From Pseudomonadota bacterium (GTDB lineage Bacteria > Desulfobacterota > Desulfobacteria > Desulfobacterales > JAHIVH01), in the NCBI GenBank assembly GCA_018816735.1, contig JAHIVH010000132.1, forward strand, positions 62,001-126,000: a stretch of 64,000 nucleotides of DNA, written 5' to 3'. Both the position numbers and the translations under genes were made by a program. The notes beneath the pieces were generated by a model, which saw only the letters and a list, made by a program, of their open reading frames with translations, had not been told where the DNA came from and did not search any database. Position 1 is the stretch's first letter, and the number at the start of each line of letters is the position of its first letter. Positions 34,738-44,900 of the stretch are shown here, one piece after another.

Positions 34738-36126
34738 ATGGGATATTTGGATATCGATACCCGCATTGGCCGCAGACTGAATAAACTGAGAGATGCTGCA
34801 AGAACCTTTGGTGAAGAAGTGGTCCGGCCTGCAGGGATTGCATTGGACAAGTTTCAAGATCCTTCTGATGTTATCAATAAAAATTCCGTCCTGTGGGATG
34901 TCTTCAGAGGATACAGAGAACATGATTTTCACAAGTTGATGATACCCAGGGCATTTGGCGGGACCATGGGGAGATATCCTTCCATCGCGCTTCCCATGGT
35001 AAATGAGCAGATGGGATATGCAGATGGGGGGCTTGCCATCAGCCTCCTCGTTTCATCCATGCCTTTTATTTTTGCACTCATGTCGCCTGAGGCTAAAATT
35101 CGCGACTGGGCCAGAGCATACGCGGCAGACAAAAACGCCAGCATGATCGGTTGCTGGGCGATCACAGAGCCTGCTCATGGCACGGACTGGATTTTGGGCG
35201 TCAGCAAGGCTGGCGGTGATCCCAGGCTTGCCCCCTCACTTACGGCTGTCAAAAAAGGTGACGAGTATATTCTAAATGGCTGGAAATCCGCATGGGTCAG
35301 CAATGGCACCATCGCAACGCATGCACTGCTTCATGTGGGCATCGAACAGTCCATGGGCATTCATGGTTCCGGTATCGCCCTTTGCCCGCTTGATTTGCCG
35401 GGTATTTCAAAAGGAGCGCCCTTGGATAAAATGGGTCAGCGGGCGCTCAACCAGGGCGAAATCATTTTTGAAGAGGTGAAACTGAACAAAAAGTATATGC
35501 TTCTGAACATACCCGGTATTTTTGGTGCCAATGCATTTGGCCATACGTTTCTGGGGATTGCCAACAGCACCATGGGCTCGACTTTTTCCGGTCAGGCCAA
35601 GGCATCACTTGACGAGGCATTGAAATTTGTGAAAACAAATGAAAGGGACGGAAAACCCCTTTCCGAACAACCGGATATAAAGATAAAGATGTTCAGGATG
35701 TTTGCCAAGGTTGAATCAACGCGTCTTTTTTCCTTAAGAGTGGCCAATCATTTCCTGTCCAGATTTTCAGGACCGTTCATGTCTGCAGGAACCTCATTTC
35801 GAATGACATTCTGGATGATAGGGAAAGCGCTTCAAACATACGCCAGTTTAAACGAGAACCATGAATTCATCCGAAATTTTACAAAACGGTTCACACATCC
35901 TGAGCATGCCGGTGAATTGATGGATTGGGGTAAATATGGGGTGGGATCAAAAATCAATGCAACAGAAACCGCATATCAGGTGGCTAAAGAAGCATTTGAA
36001 ATTTTTGGTGAAAAGGCACACGTAAAAGACTACCCGATCGAAAAAATGTTAAGGGATGCCCGGGCTTCCACAATTGAGGATGGTATAAATGATTCACTCG
36101 CTTTGGCATCTTTTGAAGGCCTTTAA
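34738..36126 (+). CDS. Acyl-CoA dehydrogenase family protein (pair A, first)
   Basis: A 462-residue flavoprotein of the acyl-CoA dehydrogenase fold, started at ATG 34738 with AAGGAGA just upstream. The N-terminal helical domain, the middle beta domain (MIGCWAITEPAHGTDW, then ILNGWKSAWVSNG) and the C-terminal helices are all present. The catalytic Glu position (YEG in MCAD) appears as E447 in STIEDGIND. It is longer than the 380-400 residues usual for the family because of an insert in the C-terminal region. It shares EQMGYADGGLAISLLVSSMPF-like segments and the C-terminal G-x-N-D-x-L-A motif with the next gene. The two are therefore paralogues that may form a heteromer. Confidence 0.85.
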   Translation: MGYLDIDTRIGRRLNKLRDAARTFGEEVVRPAGIALDKFQDPSDVINKNSVLWDVFRGYREHDFHKLMIPRAFGGTMGRYPSIALPMVNEQMGYADGGLAISLLVSSMPFIFALMSPEAKIRDWARAYAADKNASMIGCWAITEPAHGTDWILGVSKAGGDPRLAPSLTAVKKGDEYILNGWKSAWVSNGTIATHALLHVGIEQSMGIHGSGIALCPLDLPGISKGAPLDKMGQRALNQGEIIFEEVKLNKKYMLLNIPGIFGANAFGHTFLGIANSTMGSTFSGQAKASLDEALKFVKTNERDGKPLSEQPDIKIKMFRMFAKVESTRLFSLRVANHFLSRFSGPFMSAGTSFRMTFWMIGKALQTYASLNENHEFIRNFTKRFTHPEHAGELMDWGKYGVGSKINATETAYQVAKEAFEIFGEKAHVKDYPIEKMLRDARASTIEDGINDSLALASFEGL

Positions 36127-36160
36127 AACAACCATCTACGGGTAAATAGAGGAGAAGAAC

Positions 36161-37339
36161 ATGGCCACCCAGAATTTGGACATTGAAATCAGTAAAGAAA
36201 CAAAAGCCATGTTAAAGGAAGTTGCGAAATTTACAGGTGATCTGCTTCGGGTTTCCGGGGTCGAACTGGACAAGGTTGAGAACTTTCTGGAACTTACGAA
36301 AGAGGATTCGTCATTATGGAAGGTATTCAAGGCGTATCGGGAACTTGATCTTCATCTTCTGCATATCCCGTCTGACATGGGCGGCGTGGATGGATTGGAA
36401 GGTGTGACACCCTTGTTGATAAAGGAACAAATGGGATATGCCGATGTCGGGTTGGCCATGAGTCTTCTCGTTTCAGATATACCATTTATCTACGCAGCCA
36501 AAGCCCTTTCTCCCGAACTGCAAAAGCTGGCCGGAAGTTATTGTGAAGACAGAGGCGCAAAGATGATCGGTTGCCTGATAATGAAAGATCATCCTCATGC
36601 AGGTTCACCTTTGAATGCGGTCAAGGAAAAGGATTCTTTTCTCCTGAATGGTATCATGGAACGCGTTGCAAATGGGAATATTGCCACGCATGCTCTGATT
36701 CATAATGAATTTTCAAAAAATGGAGAGGAAACGGGCGCAGCTATCGCAGTTATCCCTCTTGATCTACCCGGAATAAAAAGGGGAGAGCCATTGAACAAGA
36801 TGGGACAACGGTCCTTGAATCAGGGATCAATCACCTTTAAAAATGTAAGAATCTCTGCCGCATATTTACTGACAGATGACCGTGTTGTTGCGAATCAGAT
36901 GAAAAAGTCGATTGCCGTCATGTCTGTGCTTGATACCGGTATTTTATATTCAGGCCTTGCCATGGCTGCATTGGACGAAGCCCGAAAATATGCCATTGAT
37001 AGAATACAAGGGGGAGTTCCCATTATCGAGCATAAAAATATCAAGCTGAAGCTGTTCAAACTTTTTCAGATGGTGGAGTCCTCCCGGGCCTATGCCCGGC
37101 GAATTGCCAACTATCAATTTTATCACCCACTGCCACCACAGGAAGTTCACGCAGCAGCATTGAAATGCATGGCCACCCAGACAGCATCAGAAGTCAGCAG
37201 TGAGGTGATACAGATTTTCGGAGGAAATGGACTGGCCAAGGAATACCCGGTGGAAAAATTATTCAGAGATGCACAGACAGGCCTTGTTGAAAATGGCGTG
37301 AATGACTGGCTGGCCATACGGGCAGCAGATTATTTATAG
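36161..37339 (+). CDS. Acyl-CoA dehydrogenase family protein (pair A, second)
   Basis: A 392-residue acyl-CoA dehydrogenase-fold protein, 34 bases after its paralogue, with AGAGGAGAAG before the ATG. The substrate-adjacent Glu is E377 in GLVENGVND, and IFGGNGLAKEYPVEKLFRDA is the conserved C-terminal helix. The middle-domain motif (MIGCLIMKDHPHAGSPLN) is weaker than usual: the T-E-P of normal enzymes is lost, so flavin contacts may be altered. Together the pair probably oxidises an acyl-CoA made downstream of the hydroxylase/SDR steps. Heteromeric acyl-CoA dehydrogenases are known from steroid pathways, which is one hint of bulky substrates, but no more than that. Confidence 0.83.
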   Translation: MATQNLDIEISKETKAMLKEVAKFTGDLLRVSGVELDKVENFLELTKEDSSLWKVFKAYRELDLHLLHIPSDMGGVDGLEGVTPLLIKEQMGYADVGLAMSLLVSDIPFIYAAKALSPELQKLAGSYCEDRGAKMIGCLIMKDHPHAGSPLNAVKEKDSFLLNGIMERVANGNIATHALIHNEFSKNGEETGAAIAVIPLDLPGIKRGEPLNKMGQRSLNQGSITFKNVRISAAYLLTDDRVVANQMKKSIAVMSVLDTGILYSGLAMAALDEARKYAIDRIQGGVPIIEHKNIKLKLFKLFQMVESSRAYARRIANYQFYHPLPPQEVHAAALKCMATQTASEVSSEVIQIFGGNGLAKEYPVEKLFRDAQTGLVENGVNDWLAIRAADYL

Positions 37340-37359
37340 TATATGGAGATTAAAATCAG

Positions 37360-37395
37360 ACCGGCTATTCTTTGAAAAATCAAAGAATAGCCGGT
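37360..37395. terminator. Bidirectional terminator
   Basis: ACCGGCTATTCTTTGA (37360-37375) and TCAAAGAATAGCCGGT (37380-37395) form a perfect 16-bp stem with a four-base AAAA loop. It lies between the convergent ends of the acyl-CoA dehydrogenase (+) and the secreted protein gene (-) and closes the island. Confidence 0.85.
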
Positions 37396-37445
37396 TCAGG
37401 AAGGTTTATTAAACCATTCTGCTGCGGATAAGTGCAGAATGGCTC

Positions 37446-38402
37446 TTATTCGGTTTCAGTGGATTCAGACAATACCGTCAAATTGGTCTCAACCAGTTCA
37501 ATTTCAAGGGGTTCACCCATCACACTGAACTGGCCCACCCCCTTGATCATGCCTATTCCCTTGGCAACCCAGTAAGTCAGTTCCGTTTCTTGCGAACTGT
37601 ACCCGGAAAGACTTGAATCCGGCACATAGGTTTCGCGTTTCACCTTGACCACGTTTTCGTATGTTGTTCCTCTCACGGTATAGGATTCGAGTTTTTCCAG
37701 GATTTCCCATTTTTCAGCAGAAGAAACCTGTTCATTGATGGGCATTTCATCTTCATACGCACCTGAAATCCAGACTTCGCCTGTAGCCGTGCCATAAATT
37801 TCGCCTCTCTCATTATAGACGTATCCAACAGGCAGTTCGTCCAGGTTGTCCCTGTCGATAAACCATTCGCAAGGCGTTTCATAGGCAACAGACACAAGCA
37901 CGTCAACTTTTATGGATGCTCCTGCCACTTTAATTTTCATGTTCATATTCATATCTGTCAGATCAACCATCGTGGCACCATCCAAAGAATCAAGAGATTC
38001 GAGAACATCGACGTTATAACTACCTGTTATCGAATTCCCTTGCGAGTCTCCATTAAATTCACCATCGATTTCCGCCCGCCTTTCCATATCAGCAGGATCG
38101 ATAACTAGTATCAAAGGATCAAACTGGAACGTGAGGGCCACACCGTCCTGATAAACATTAAGGGGGGTTCCCTGATTGATCTCATACTTCCAGAACAGCT
38201 CAACGGTCTCACCGGATTCATTTTCAGCCAGAACCGGTGAAAAAGAACTGCTTGATGCAGATTTGTAGGAACTCGCATCCTTACCGCCACCAGAGTCACT
38301 GCTGCTGCCACCTGATCCTGTTACTGTGAATATGCCAAGACCCAGGATACATATGATACTCACATATCTGATAGGTGAAAATAATAGCTGTTTGACTTCC
38401 AT
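37446..38402 (-). CDS. Secreted protein of unknown function
   Basis: A 318-residue protein from ATG 38402 with AAAGGAG upstream; a GTG at 38414 overlaps that ribosome-binding site. Residues about 8-32 form a signal sequence (VSIICILGLGIFTVTG) followed by a Gly/Ser-rich linker (GSGGSSSDSGGG). No lipobox Cys is present. The remaining 250 residues are beta-rich with acidic loops and show no motif I recognise. A DUF-type extracellular beta protein is likely. It is divergent from the thioesterase gene and is bounded by the terminator at 37360. Confidence 0.65.
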   Translation of the reverse strand: MEVKQLLFSPIRYVSIICILGLGIFTVTGSGGSSSDSGGGKDASSYKSASSSSFSPVLAENESGETVELFWKYEINQGTPLNVYQDGVALTFQFDPLILVIDPADMERRAEIDGEFNGDSQGNSITGSYNVDVLESLDSLDGATMVDLTDMNMNMKIKVAGASIKVDVLVSVAYETPCEWFIDRDNLDELPVGYVYNERGEIYGTATGEVWISGAYEDEMPINEQVSSAEKWEILEKLESYTVRGTTYENVVKVKRETYVPDSSLSGYSSQETELTYWVAKGIGMIKGVGQFSVMGEPLEIELVETNLTVLSESTETE

Positions 38403-38597
38403 TTTGATCGTCACTCCTTTCCTATATCAGGTGCCCCAAGATAAATACTGGTTGTGCCATATCGTATCAGGCATCAGAAACGCTGATGTCTGTGTATGAC
38501 AAACAAAAAATTTAAAGAATTGATTTTTTTATCATAGATTTTAAATGAATTGATAAACACTTGTCAATATCATATTTTATAAACGCTTCTTTTCAAA

Positions 38598-39080
38598 TTG
38601 CCGACCAGCAATGACAACACCTGTTTTGGGTGCAGTCAGCAAAATATATCCGGTCTTCAGATGGTTTTTTATACTTCCCCCAAAGCAGATAAAATCTATT
38701 CATGGCTGAATCTGCCCCCTCATTTCTGCGGCTGGAGCAATCTGGCACACGGTGGCATTATCGCAACCGTTCTGGACGAGATCATGGCCTGGGGGTCCAT
38801 GGCCATTCTAGGAAAGTTTATTTTATCAAAAACGATTACGGTTGATTTTATCAGACCGGTTATTCTGGGAACAGAAATTCGGGCAGAAGGATGGTTGAAA
38901 TCTGTCAGCAGTGAAAAAGAATCTGTTCTGGAAGGGTGCATTTATAACAGTGAAAATGAAATCTGCGCCCGTTCAACGTGCGTGGCGGCCACGTTTACAA
39001 CAGAGGCTGTCAGAAAAATGGGTGTTGCAGATGAGAAGATGTTGAATGAGCTTGATTATATGATGAACAGCTGGAGATAG
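38598..39080 (+). CDS. Hotdog thioesterase with N-terminal Cys motif
   Basis: A 160-residue PaaI-like hotdog protein. It opens with the conserved CFGCSQQNISGLQM motif and has the active-site LAHGGIIATVLDEIMAWG. TVDFIRPVILGTEI follows as the usual strand. The TTG at 38598 must be the start: an in-frame stop (TAA at 38580) lies just upstream, and the next in-frame ATG would delete the Cys motif. Such proteins hydrolyse acyl-CoA esters. It is flanked by acyl-CoA dehydrogenases on both sides, consistent with CoA recycling in the same catabolism. Confidence 0.85.
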   Translation: MPTSNDNTCFGCSQQNISGLQMVFYTSPKADKIYSWLNLPPHFCGWSNLAHGGIIATVLDEIMAWGSMAILGKFILSKTITVDFIRPVILGTEIRAEGWLKSVSSEKESVLEGCIYNSENEICARSTCVAATFTTEAVRKMGVADEKMLNELDYMMNSWR

Positions 39081-39085
39081 GAAAG

Positions 39086-39125
39086 AAAACGGGCGGGGTT
39101 CATTGAATCAACCCTGCCCGTTTTT
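39086..39125. terminator. Bidirectional terminator
   Basis: AAAACGGGCGGGGTT (39086-39100) pairs with AACCCTGCCCGTTTT (39110-39124) with a single mismatch around a nine-base loop. A-tracts and T-tracts flank both ends, so it can stop transcription in either direction. It separates the thioesterase (+) from the acyl-CoA dehydrogenase pair (-). Confidence 0.85.
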
Positions 39126-39142
39126 CGGTTTTTATGAAACGA

Positions 39143-40339
39143 CTACTTCAGTTCGTTTCTGGAGAGTTTCAATACATTTCGTGCAATAATCAGGTGCTGG
39201 ATCTGGCCGGTTCCTTCGAAGATATCGAGAATTTTACTGTCTCTCATCCATTTTTCGGCAAGTTCGTCCGTTCCAAAACCCATGGGGCCCAGAAGGTCAC
39301 ATGTTTTCTGGGTAATCAGCGTGCCACTTCTTCCGGATTTGGCTTTGGACATGGATGCTTCAAGGTTGTTGGCAATTTTGTTGTCTGCCATCCATGCGGC
39401 TCTCCACGTGAGAAGTCTCATGGCATCCAGGGTTGCTTCCATCATCAGATATTCTTTTTCTACAGCACTGACGTTGTTGATATTTTTTTCGTAATCAATG
39501 GTTGATCCCTGTTCTTCCAGTTTCTTTTTGAGAAGTTCAAGAGATGCCTTGGCAACACCCACAGACATGGCTGCAACAAAAGGTCGGGTATTGTCAAAGG
39601 TTTTCATGACGCCTTTGAAGCCTTCGGTCGTTTTTGTTTTGACTTCAGGGCTGCCAAGGAGATTGTCTTTGGGAATTCGGCAGTCTTTTAGCACAAATGT
39701 TCCGGTGTCAGATGCGCGGATACCGAGTTTATGTTCGAGTTTTTCAAGTTTGAAACCCGGTCGGTCCTTTTCAACAACAAAAGACTTGATGCCGGCTTTT
39801 CCTGCTTCCGGATCGACTGTGGCCCATACGACAACCTGTTCGCATCTGTCAGCTGTGGTTACGAAGATTTTTTCACCATTGAGCACATATTCGTCACCAT
39901 CAAGGATGGCGGTAGTCTGGATTGAACCGGAGTCTGAACCGGAGCTTGCTTCTGTGATCGCCATGGCGGTCCATTTCTGCCCAAAGCGTTCATACTGTTC
40001 ATCTGTGGCAACAGCATCGATTGCTGCGTTTCCAAGTCCGGCACCGGGAAGGGTCAGAAGAAAACCCACATCGCCATAACACATCTGTTCAACAGAAATA
40101 ACGGTTGTCATGTTTGCGCCAAATTCTACCGGACCTTTGTCCTTTTTGGGCTTGTCGTCACCGTCCTTTTTTTTCTTTCTGCCGCCTTTGGCGCCGCCCT
40201 TGAATATATCAAGTTCTTTTGGGTATACATGTTCATTGATATCATATTGTCTGGATACAGGCCTGAAGATGCCGTCGGCAACACCTTTCAGTGAATTGTT
40301 TACATCGACTAGTGGTTTGGGTAATTCTAAATTTATCAT
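39143..40339 (-). CDS. Acyl-CoA dehydrogenase with lysine-rich insertion (pair B, second)
   Basis: A 398-residue acyl-CoA dehydrogenase with complete motifs: AITEASSGSDSGSIQT and VLNGEKIFVTTADR in the middle domain, and the catalytic Glu at E375 in DIFEGTGQIQ. Residues about 47-70 contain an unusual lysine/glycine-rich run (GGRKKKKDGDDKPKKDK) inserted before the N-terminal helices are complete. This is outside the fold and probably surface-exposed. CCAGGAGGATATA precedes the ATG. It lies 41 bases after the next acyl-CoA dehydrogenase gene and forms one unit with it. The substrate is unknown. Confidence 0.9.
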   Translation of the reverse strand: MINLELPKPLVDVNNSLKGVADGIFRPVSRQYDINEHVYPKELDIFKGGAKGGRKKKKDGDDKPKKDKGPVEFGANMTTVISVEQMCYGDVGFLLTLPGAGLGNAAIDAVATDEQYERFGQKWTAMAITEASSGSDSGSIQTTAILDGDEYVLNGEKIFVTTADRCEQVVVWATVDPEAGKAGIKSFVVEKDRPGFKLEKLEHKLGIRASDTGTFVLKDCRIPKDNLLGSPEVKTKTTEGFKGVMKTFDNTRPFVAAMSVGVAKASLELLKKKLEEQGSTIDYEKNINNVSAVEKEYLMMEATLDAMRLLTWRAAWMADNKIANNLEASMSKAKSGRSGTLITQKTCDLLGPMGFGTDELAEKWMRDSKILDIFEGTGQIQHLIIARNVLKLSRNELK

Positions 40340-40380
40340 TATATCCTCCTGGAATTCTTTTTTTCTTGCAAATACAAACG

Positions 40381-41475
40381 TTATATACTGGCGACGCCTT
40401 CAAGCGTACTGATGCCTCTGCCGTTTCGGTAATATCTTTCAACCGGATAATCTCTGATGTAGCCATGACCGCCCATGACCTGAACCCCATAGTCGGTTAC
40501 ATGCATGGTTTTGTCTCCGGTGTAAATTTTTGCAAGATAGGCTTCTCTTTTGGCATCTTTTCCATTTTCAATTTTCGATGCTGCCTGCCAGGTGAGAAGA
40601 CGCATGGCGTCAACTTCATATGCCATTTCTGCAATCATGAAGGCCACCGCCTGTCTGTGAGCAATCGGTTCGCCAAACTGGACTCTTTCTTTTGCATATT
40701 CACGGGCATAATCGTATGAGGCCCTTGAAACGCCGGTACCTATAGCGGACATGGCAATTCGTGATTTCTGAAGGAATCTTGAGAAATTGCATCCTTCTGC
40801 TCCGCCAACACGGTCATCTGCCGAAACTTCACAGTTCTCAAGTGTCACTTTGTTTGTTTCCAGGGCATAGAGGCCGATGTTCCGTTCACGTTCACCGACT
40901 TTAAGGCCGGGATTGTCTGCACTGACGATAAAAAGGTTTGGTGCACCATCAAGGTTTGCTGCAACAAGCATGTGCTTGGATTTTGACGCAAGCGGTACAA
41001 CACATTTTGTACCATTTAAAACATAGGCGTTGTTTTTCTTTTCAGCAATGGTTTTCATATTGGCGGCATCAAAACCAAAATGCGGTTCATTGACGGCACA
41101 TGAGCAAGGGGTGAACTGTTCCTTACAATAGAGCGGAAGGTATTTTTTCTTCTGTTCATCCGTACCCAGCTCGAGTATGGGGCTGATAAAGAGAGATGGC
41201 TGCATGACGGCAATTGTAAACGCCATGTCTCCATATGCCAGTTCTTCCAGCACAATTGTGGATTCAATTGGAGAATCCTGCATGCCGAAACCACCGAATT
41301 CTTCCGGAACTTTTGAAATGGAAGCACCCAGTTCCCAGGCTTTCTGGATGGCATCTGCAGGTATTTCCTTTTTTTCATCCATTTCTAGTGCATTGTCAGT
41401 CACAAGTTTTTTAACGAGATTTGCGACCTCACTTTTGACCATTTTTTGTTGTTTTGACATCGAAAAACTAAACAT
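40381..41475 (-). CDS. Acyl-CoA dehydrogenase (pair B, first)
   Basis: A 364-residue acyl-CoA dehydrogenase starting at ATG 41475, which has a perfect AGGAGG four bases upstream; the more upstream ATG at 41505 lies before that site and is rejected. Motifs: CSCAVNEPHFGFD in place of the TEP loop, VLNGTKCVVPLAS, and VMGGHGYIRDYPVERYYRNG. The Glu near the C-terminus is E359 (ISTLEGVASI), and the protein ends five residues later. It is first in a two-gene unit with the enzyme having the Lys-rich insertion. A near-palindrome TAACG-GATAT-CGTTA (41516-41530) just upstream may be an operator. Confidence 0.88.
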   Translation of the reverse strand: MFSFSMSKQQKMVKSEVANLVKKLVTDNALEMDEKKEIPADAIQKAWELGASISKVPEEFGGFGMQDSPIESTIVLEELAYGDMAFTIAVMQPSLFISPILELGTDEQKKKYLPLYCKEQFTPCSCAVNEPHFGFDAANMKTIAEKKNNAYVLNGTKCVVPLASKSKHMLVAANLDGAPNLFIVSADNPGLKVGERERNIGLYALETNKVTLENCEVSADDRVGGAEGCNFSRFLQKSRIAMSAIGTGVSRASYDYAREYAKERVQFGEPIAHRQAVAFMIAEMAYEVDAMRLLTWQAASKIENGKDAKREAYLAKIYTGDKTMHVTDYGVQVMGGHGYIRDYPVERYYRNGRGISTLEGVASI

Positions 41476-41505
41476 TTTGCCTCCTGTGTCTATGTATGTT
41501 TCCAA

Positions 41506-41904
41506 TACGTATAAATAACGGATATCGTTATATTTCCGGCCTGGTGCATGGAATAAGTCATCAGAGAGATCATCTGGTGTTCCGGAAATACGATATAGCC
41601 TTTTTTGCCCTTGTTTTAAGAACTGACCAATATACCTGGTGTTGGTTCACCAATGTTGATTATAAAATCGACCAGAAGTCAAGAAAAAAATCGTCTTGAT
41701 TGAGAGAGGGGTTTGATTTATTATGGTAAAGTTAAATAAATATAATATGTTGTAGAATGTTAAAAAATTTACGGTCGGTAAAAAAATGGGTTAATGCTGA
41801 TGCAGAAATCAGGAAAGCTGTTGCCCCAGAGGAAGACGGGGCAGATACGTTGATGGAATTTTCAGCAGGTGGGGTCTGGATATGATCAGACGGTTGCATA
41901 GCGT
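41506..41904. other. Intergenic region with near-palindrome and possible tiny ORF
   Basis: About 400 bases between the acyl-CoA dehydrogenase unit and the end of the GlmS-like gene. ATAACG (41515-41520) and CGTTAT (41526-41531) form an inverted repeat with five bases between, 40 bases before the acyl-CoA dehydrogenase start, a possible TetR-type operator. On the plus strand 41757-41885 encodes 42 residues (MLKNLRSVKKWVNADAE at its start) with coding-like codon use but no Shine-Dalgarno. It may be a gene remnant or noise. Confidence 0.35.
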
Positions 41905-44900
41905 TCACCTGCCATTGACATCTGCAATGATTTTCTCTCCCACTTTTTCCGCCGATTTTCCAAAGAGTTCCTGCAGATCAATGGTCTCAAGATAGCTGTC
42001 ATCCCAGTTGATGCTGTTCTCCTGAACGATATTTTTAATATGTTCATATTTGCCGCCCAACGCTTTTATCGTGTTGAATAGCGGCACATTCTCCCTGAAG
42101 GAAATATTGAGAAGCAGGAGGTATTCAATCACATTGACCTTGGACGGGTCTGTCGATACAGCAGGGATGACAAGGATTGACCGGCTGTCTTTTCTGCCGG
42201 TGCCTATGTAAACGTTTCCCTGCCTCACGATGATCTGTTTGGTGCCTTTGAGTCTGGTATCTGATTCCACTCGGGAAGGGATATCTTTCAGGATTCCATC
42301 CTTTTGAAGGACATCAATCGTTGTCTCATCTGTGGGTTCGCCAAGGAGGTTAAGACCACCAATGCGGTAAAGGATAGAACCGTTTATTCCGGAAACAACA
42401 TTCTGCAGGTTTTTCAAAACAATGACGTTGCTGTTGGTCAGCTGGGATACTGACAGTTTATAGTATGCAATGGCTTCAAAAAGGAGACCTTCGATTTTTT
42501 CGCTGATTCTGCTGGTTCCCACGGTAACGGTTTTGGCCTGATGTTTGATGGCATCAACCGGCCGGGCGAGGAAGTTGATGGCGTCGCTCATGCTTTCAAA
42601 AAGCATCTGAATAATATTGTTGGCAGTGCCTTTTTTGCCAAAGTCAAATTCAAAATCGGTCACAGGCAGTCTTCCTGTGAGGTACTTCAATAACATGGAG
42701 AGATTGGCCACAGAATCGAATCCCATGATTGCCGGAAACCCGTTTGTGTTCTTTTTATCCCTGAATGCCTGATAAAACTGGGCGGCTTGTTCTCTGAAAC
42801 CTCTCTCAACAAGAACCTCATAGACATTAAGTCCCTGACTGGCATAGTCGTCCAGTGCGGATTTCAGCTCACGGCTATGGTCATACATGAATTTCGAGCC
42901 TTCATTGATTGAAAGGGCGGCATAATATCCCCAGAGATGGCCCACAAGCGTATTTAATACAGGTGCCAGGTGTTCACTGACTTTGGGTACATGAAATACG
43001 TCTGCCGCGTATGGTGCAAAACGGTTTTCTCCTTCATCAGTGATGACAATGGGGAGGGCCTTATGGGCGTTGAAAATGGCTGTGTCTTTGATAATATCAC
43101 CCAGCACATTTTCACGTGTTCCTGCAGCGCAAACAATGATCAACGGTTCTGAAGAAAGGTCAATGTGCTTTTTATCTTCCACATAGTCCGATGATATGGT
43201 TTTATAACAGAGTTCACTTAATTTGATTCGGATTTCATCGGAGGATGCCTTGTTGGGGCCACTTCCCACGACAGCCCAGTATGTTTTTTTAACCGCATGC
43301 TTTTGGGCGGAGGTTTCAATTTCAGATCGCATGCCCAGGATTTTTCTCATATGACCGGGAAGCTTCAGGAGGGACTTGATCTCTTCTGAAACAAAGGCCT
43401 CATCCCTTGCACCTTTCAGGCCTGCAATGTGAAGTGAAAGAATGGCGCCAGCCACGATCTGTGAATAAAAGGCTTTTGTAGATGCCACAGACATCTCAAT
43501 GTCTCTGCCGCTTGATGTATAGATGATACCATCCACCTTGAACGTCAGATCGGAATCCCTTCGGTTGACAATCGCCAGTGTCCTGGCCCCTCTGGTTTTT
43601 ACCATATCCACAGCCCTGTTGGTGTCAGTTGTGGTTCCCGATTGGCTGATGGCAATTACAAGCGCATCTTTCATGGCGTCTGTTTTGTCAGTGTCATTCA
43701 AAATAAATCCTGAAAGTTCAGATGCCTTTAGCGCTTTTACAAGAATCAGCGGATCATTCAGATAATAGTTCATGATGTTGGCGCACGCAAGCGCGGCAAC
43801 GCCTGCGGTTCCCTGACCGGTGAAATATATCCGCCGGATGGTATTTTTTGAAAGCGCATCCGAAAGGATATCTGGCAGGGTTTTTTGATCAAGGGCGGTC
43901 ATGTAGACATTGCCGGTGCCTGGTTTCACTTTCCAGCGGTTCAGAAGTGTTTTTTCAACAGAAACCGGAGACTCGGTGATTTCTTTCAGGAAGTAGTGGC
44001 TGAATCCCTGGCGGTCAATGTCTCTTGATGTGATCTTTGTATGCTGGATGTTTTTTTCCGTGATGGGAATAGGGGTGCCGTCATAATACATCGCGGTGAT
44101 ACATTCTGTGGGGTCTTTTATGGGGGACCCCTTTTTTCCTGAATGGCTCAAAACAAAAATCTGGCCTTGCGTGTCTCCATTTTTGCCATGAAAAATCGAT
44201 TCCCCGTCCATCTTGATGTAACGGTTGGTTTCTTCAATGAACCCGTAAATTTCAGACGTCGGCATGAAATGATCGTCGGCAATGCCCACAAAAATGGCCT
44301 GTCCGCTTCCTTTCTGGGCCAGAAACAGCTTTCCGGGGGAAAGATCTGTATGCATGACAATGGCGTGGGAACCTTCAAAATCATTGACAGCCATCAGGAA
44401 AGCTTCACTGATCCTGTGGCCTTTTTTAAGATACATTTCAATCTGCATGGGGATGATTTTGGTATCGGTGGTAATGTTTTCCTGAAGGGTGCCGTACTGG
44501 TTTTCGTATTCTTTTTTAAGCTCGAGATAGTTGTCGATATCTCCGTTCAGTGATACATGAATCAAGCCTGTTTTTTTTGTTTTGCATTCCCTGGTTTCAT
44601 TATCCACAGGATGGCAGTTCGCTTCGGAAATTTCTCCGACAGAGGCCCACCGGGTATGTGCGGTTACGGTATTATGGACATGCTTTGTGCTGGCCGCTTT
44701 TTTAAGAATGCCATCCTTTTGAATCTGGTGTCTCAGGAAACTGACATTGTCACCCAGACTGCCTATTTCAGCCGCAATTTTGTATGTCATGGTCATGGTC
44801 ACATGCTGGCTTTCTGCATTTTCGTTGATGCTGATACCATTGTTTTTCAATACATCCCTGTTCGTTCTCTGGCTGAGCGTATTTTCTGGATCATTTGGGG

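Noticed and set aside
39498..40079. 193-codon open frame opposite the acyl-CoA dehydrogenase gene
   Set aside because: Serine/alanine-rich translation typical of an antisense shadow; the minus-strand enzyme has complete motifs.
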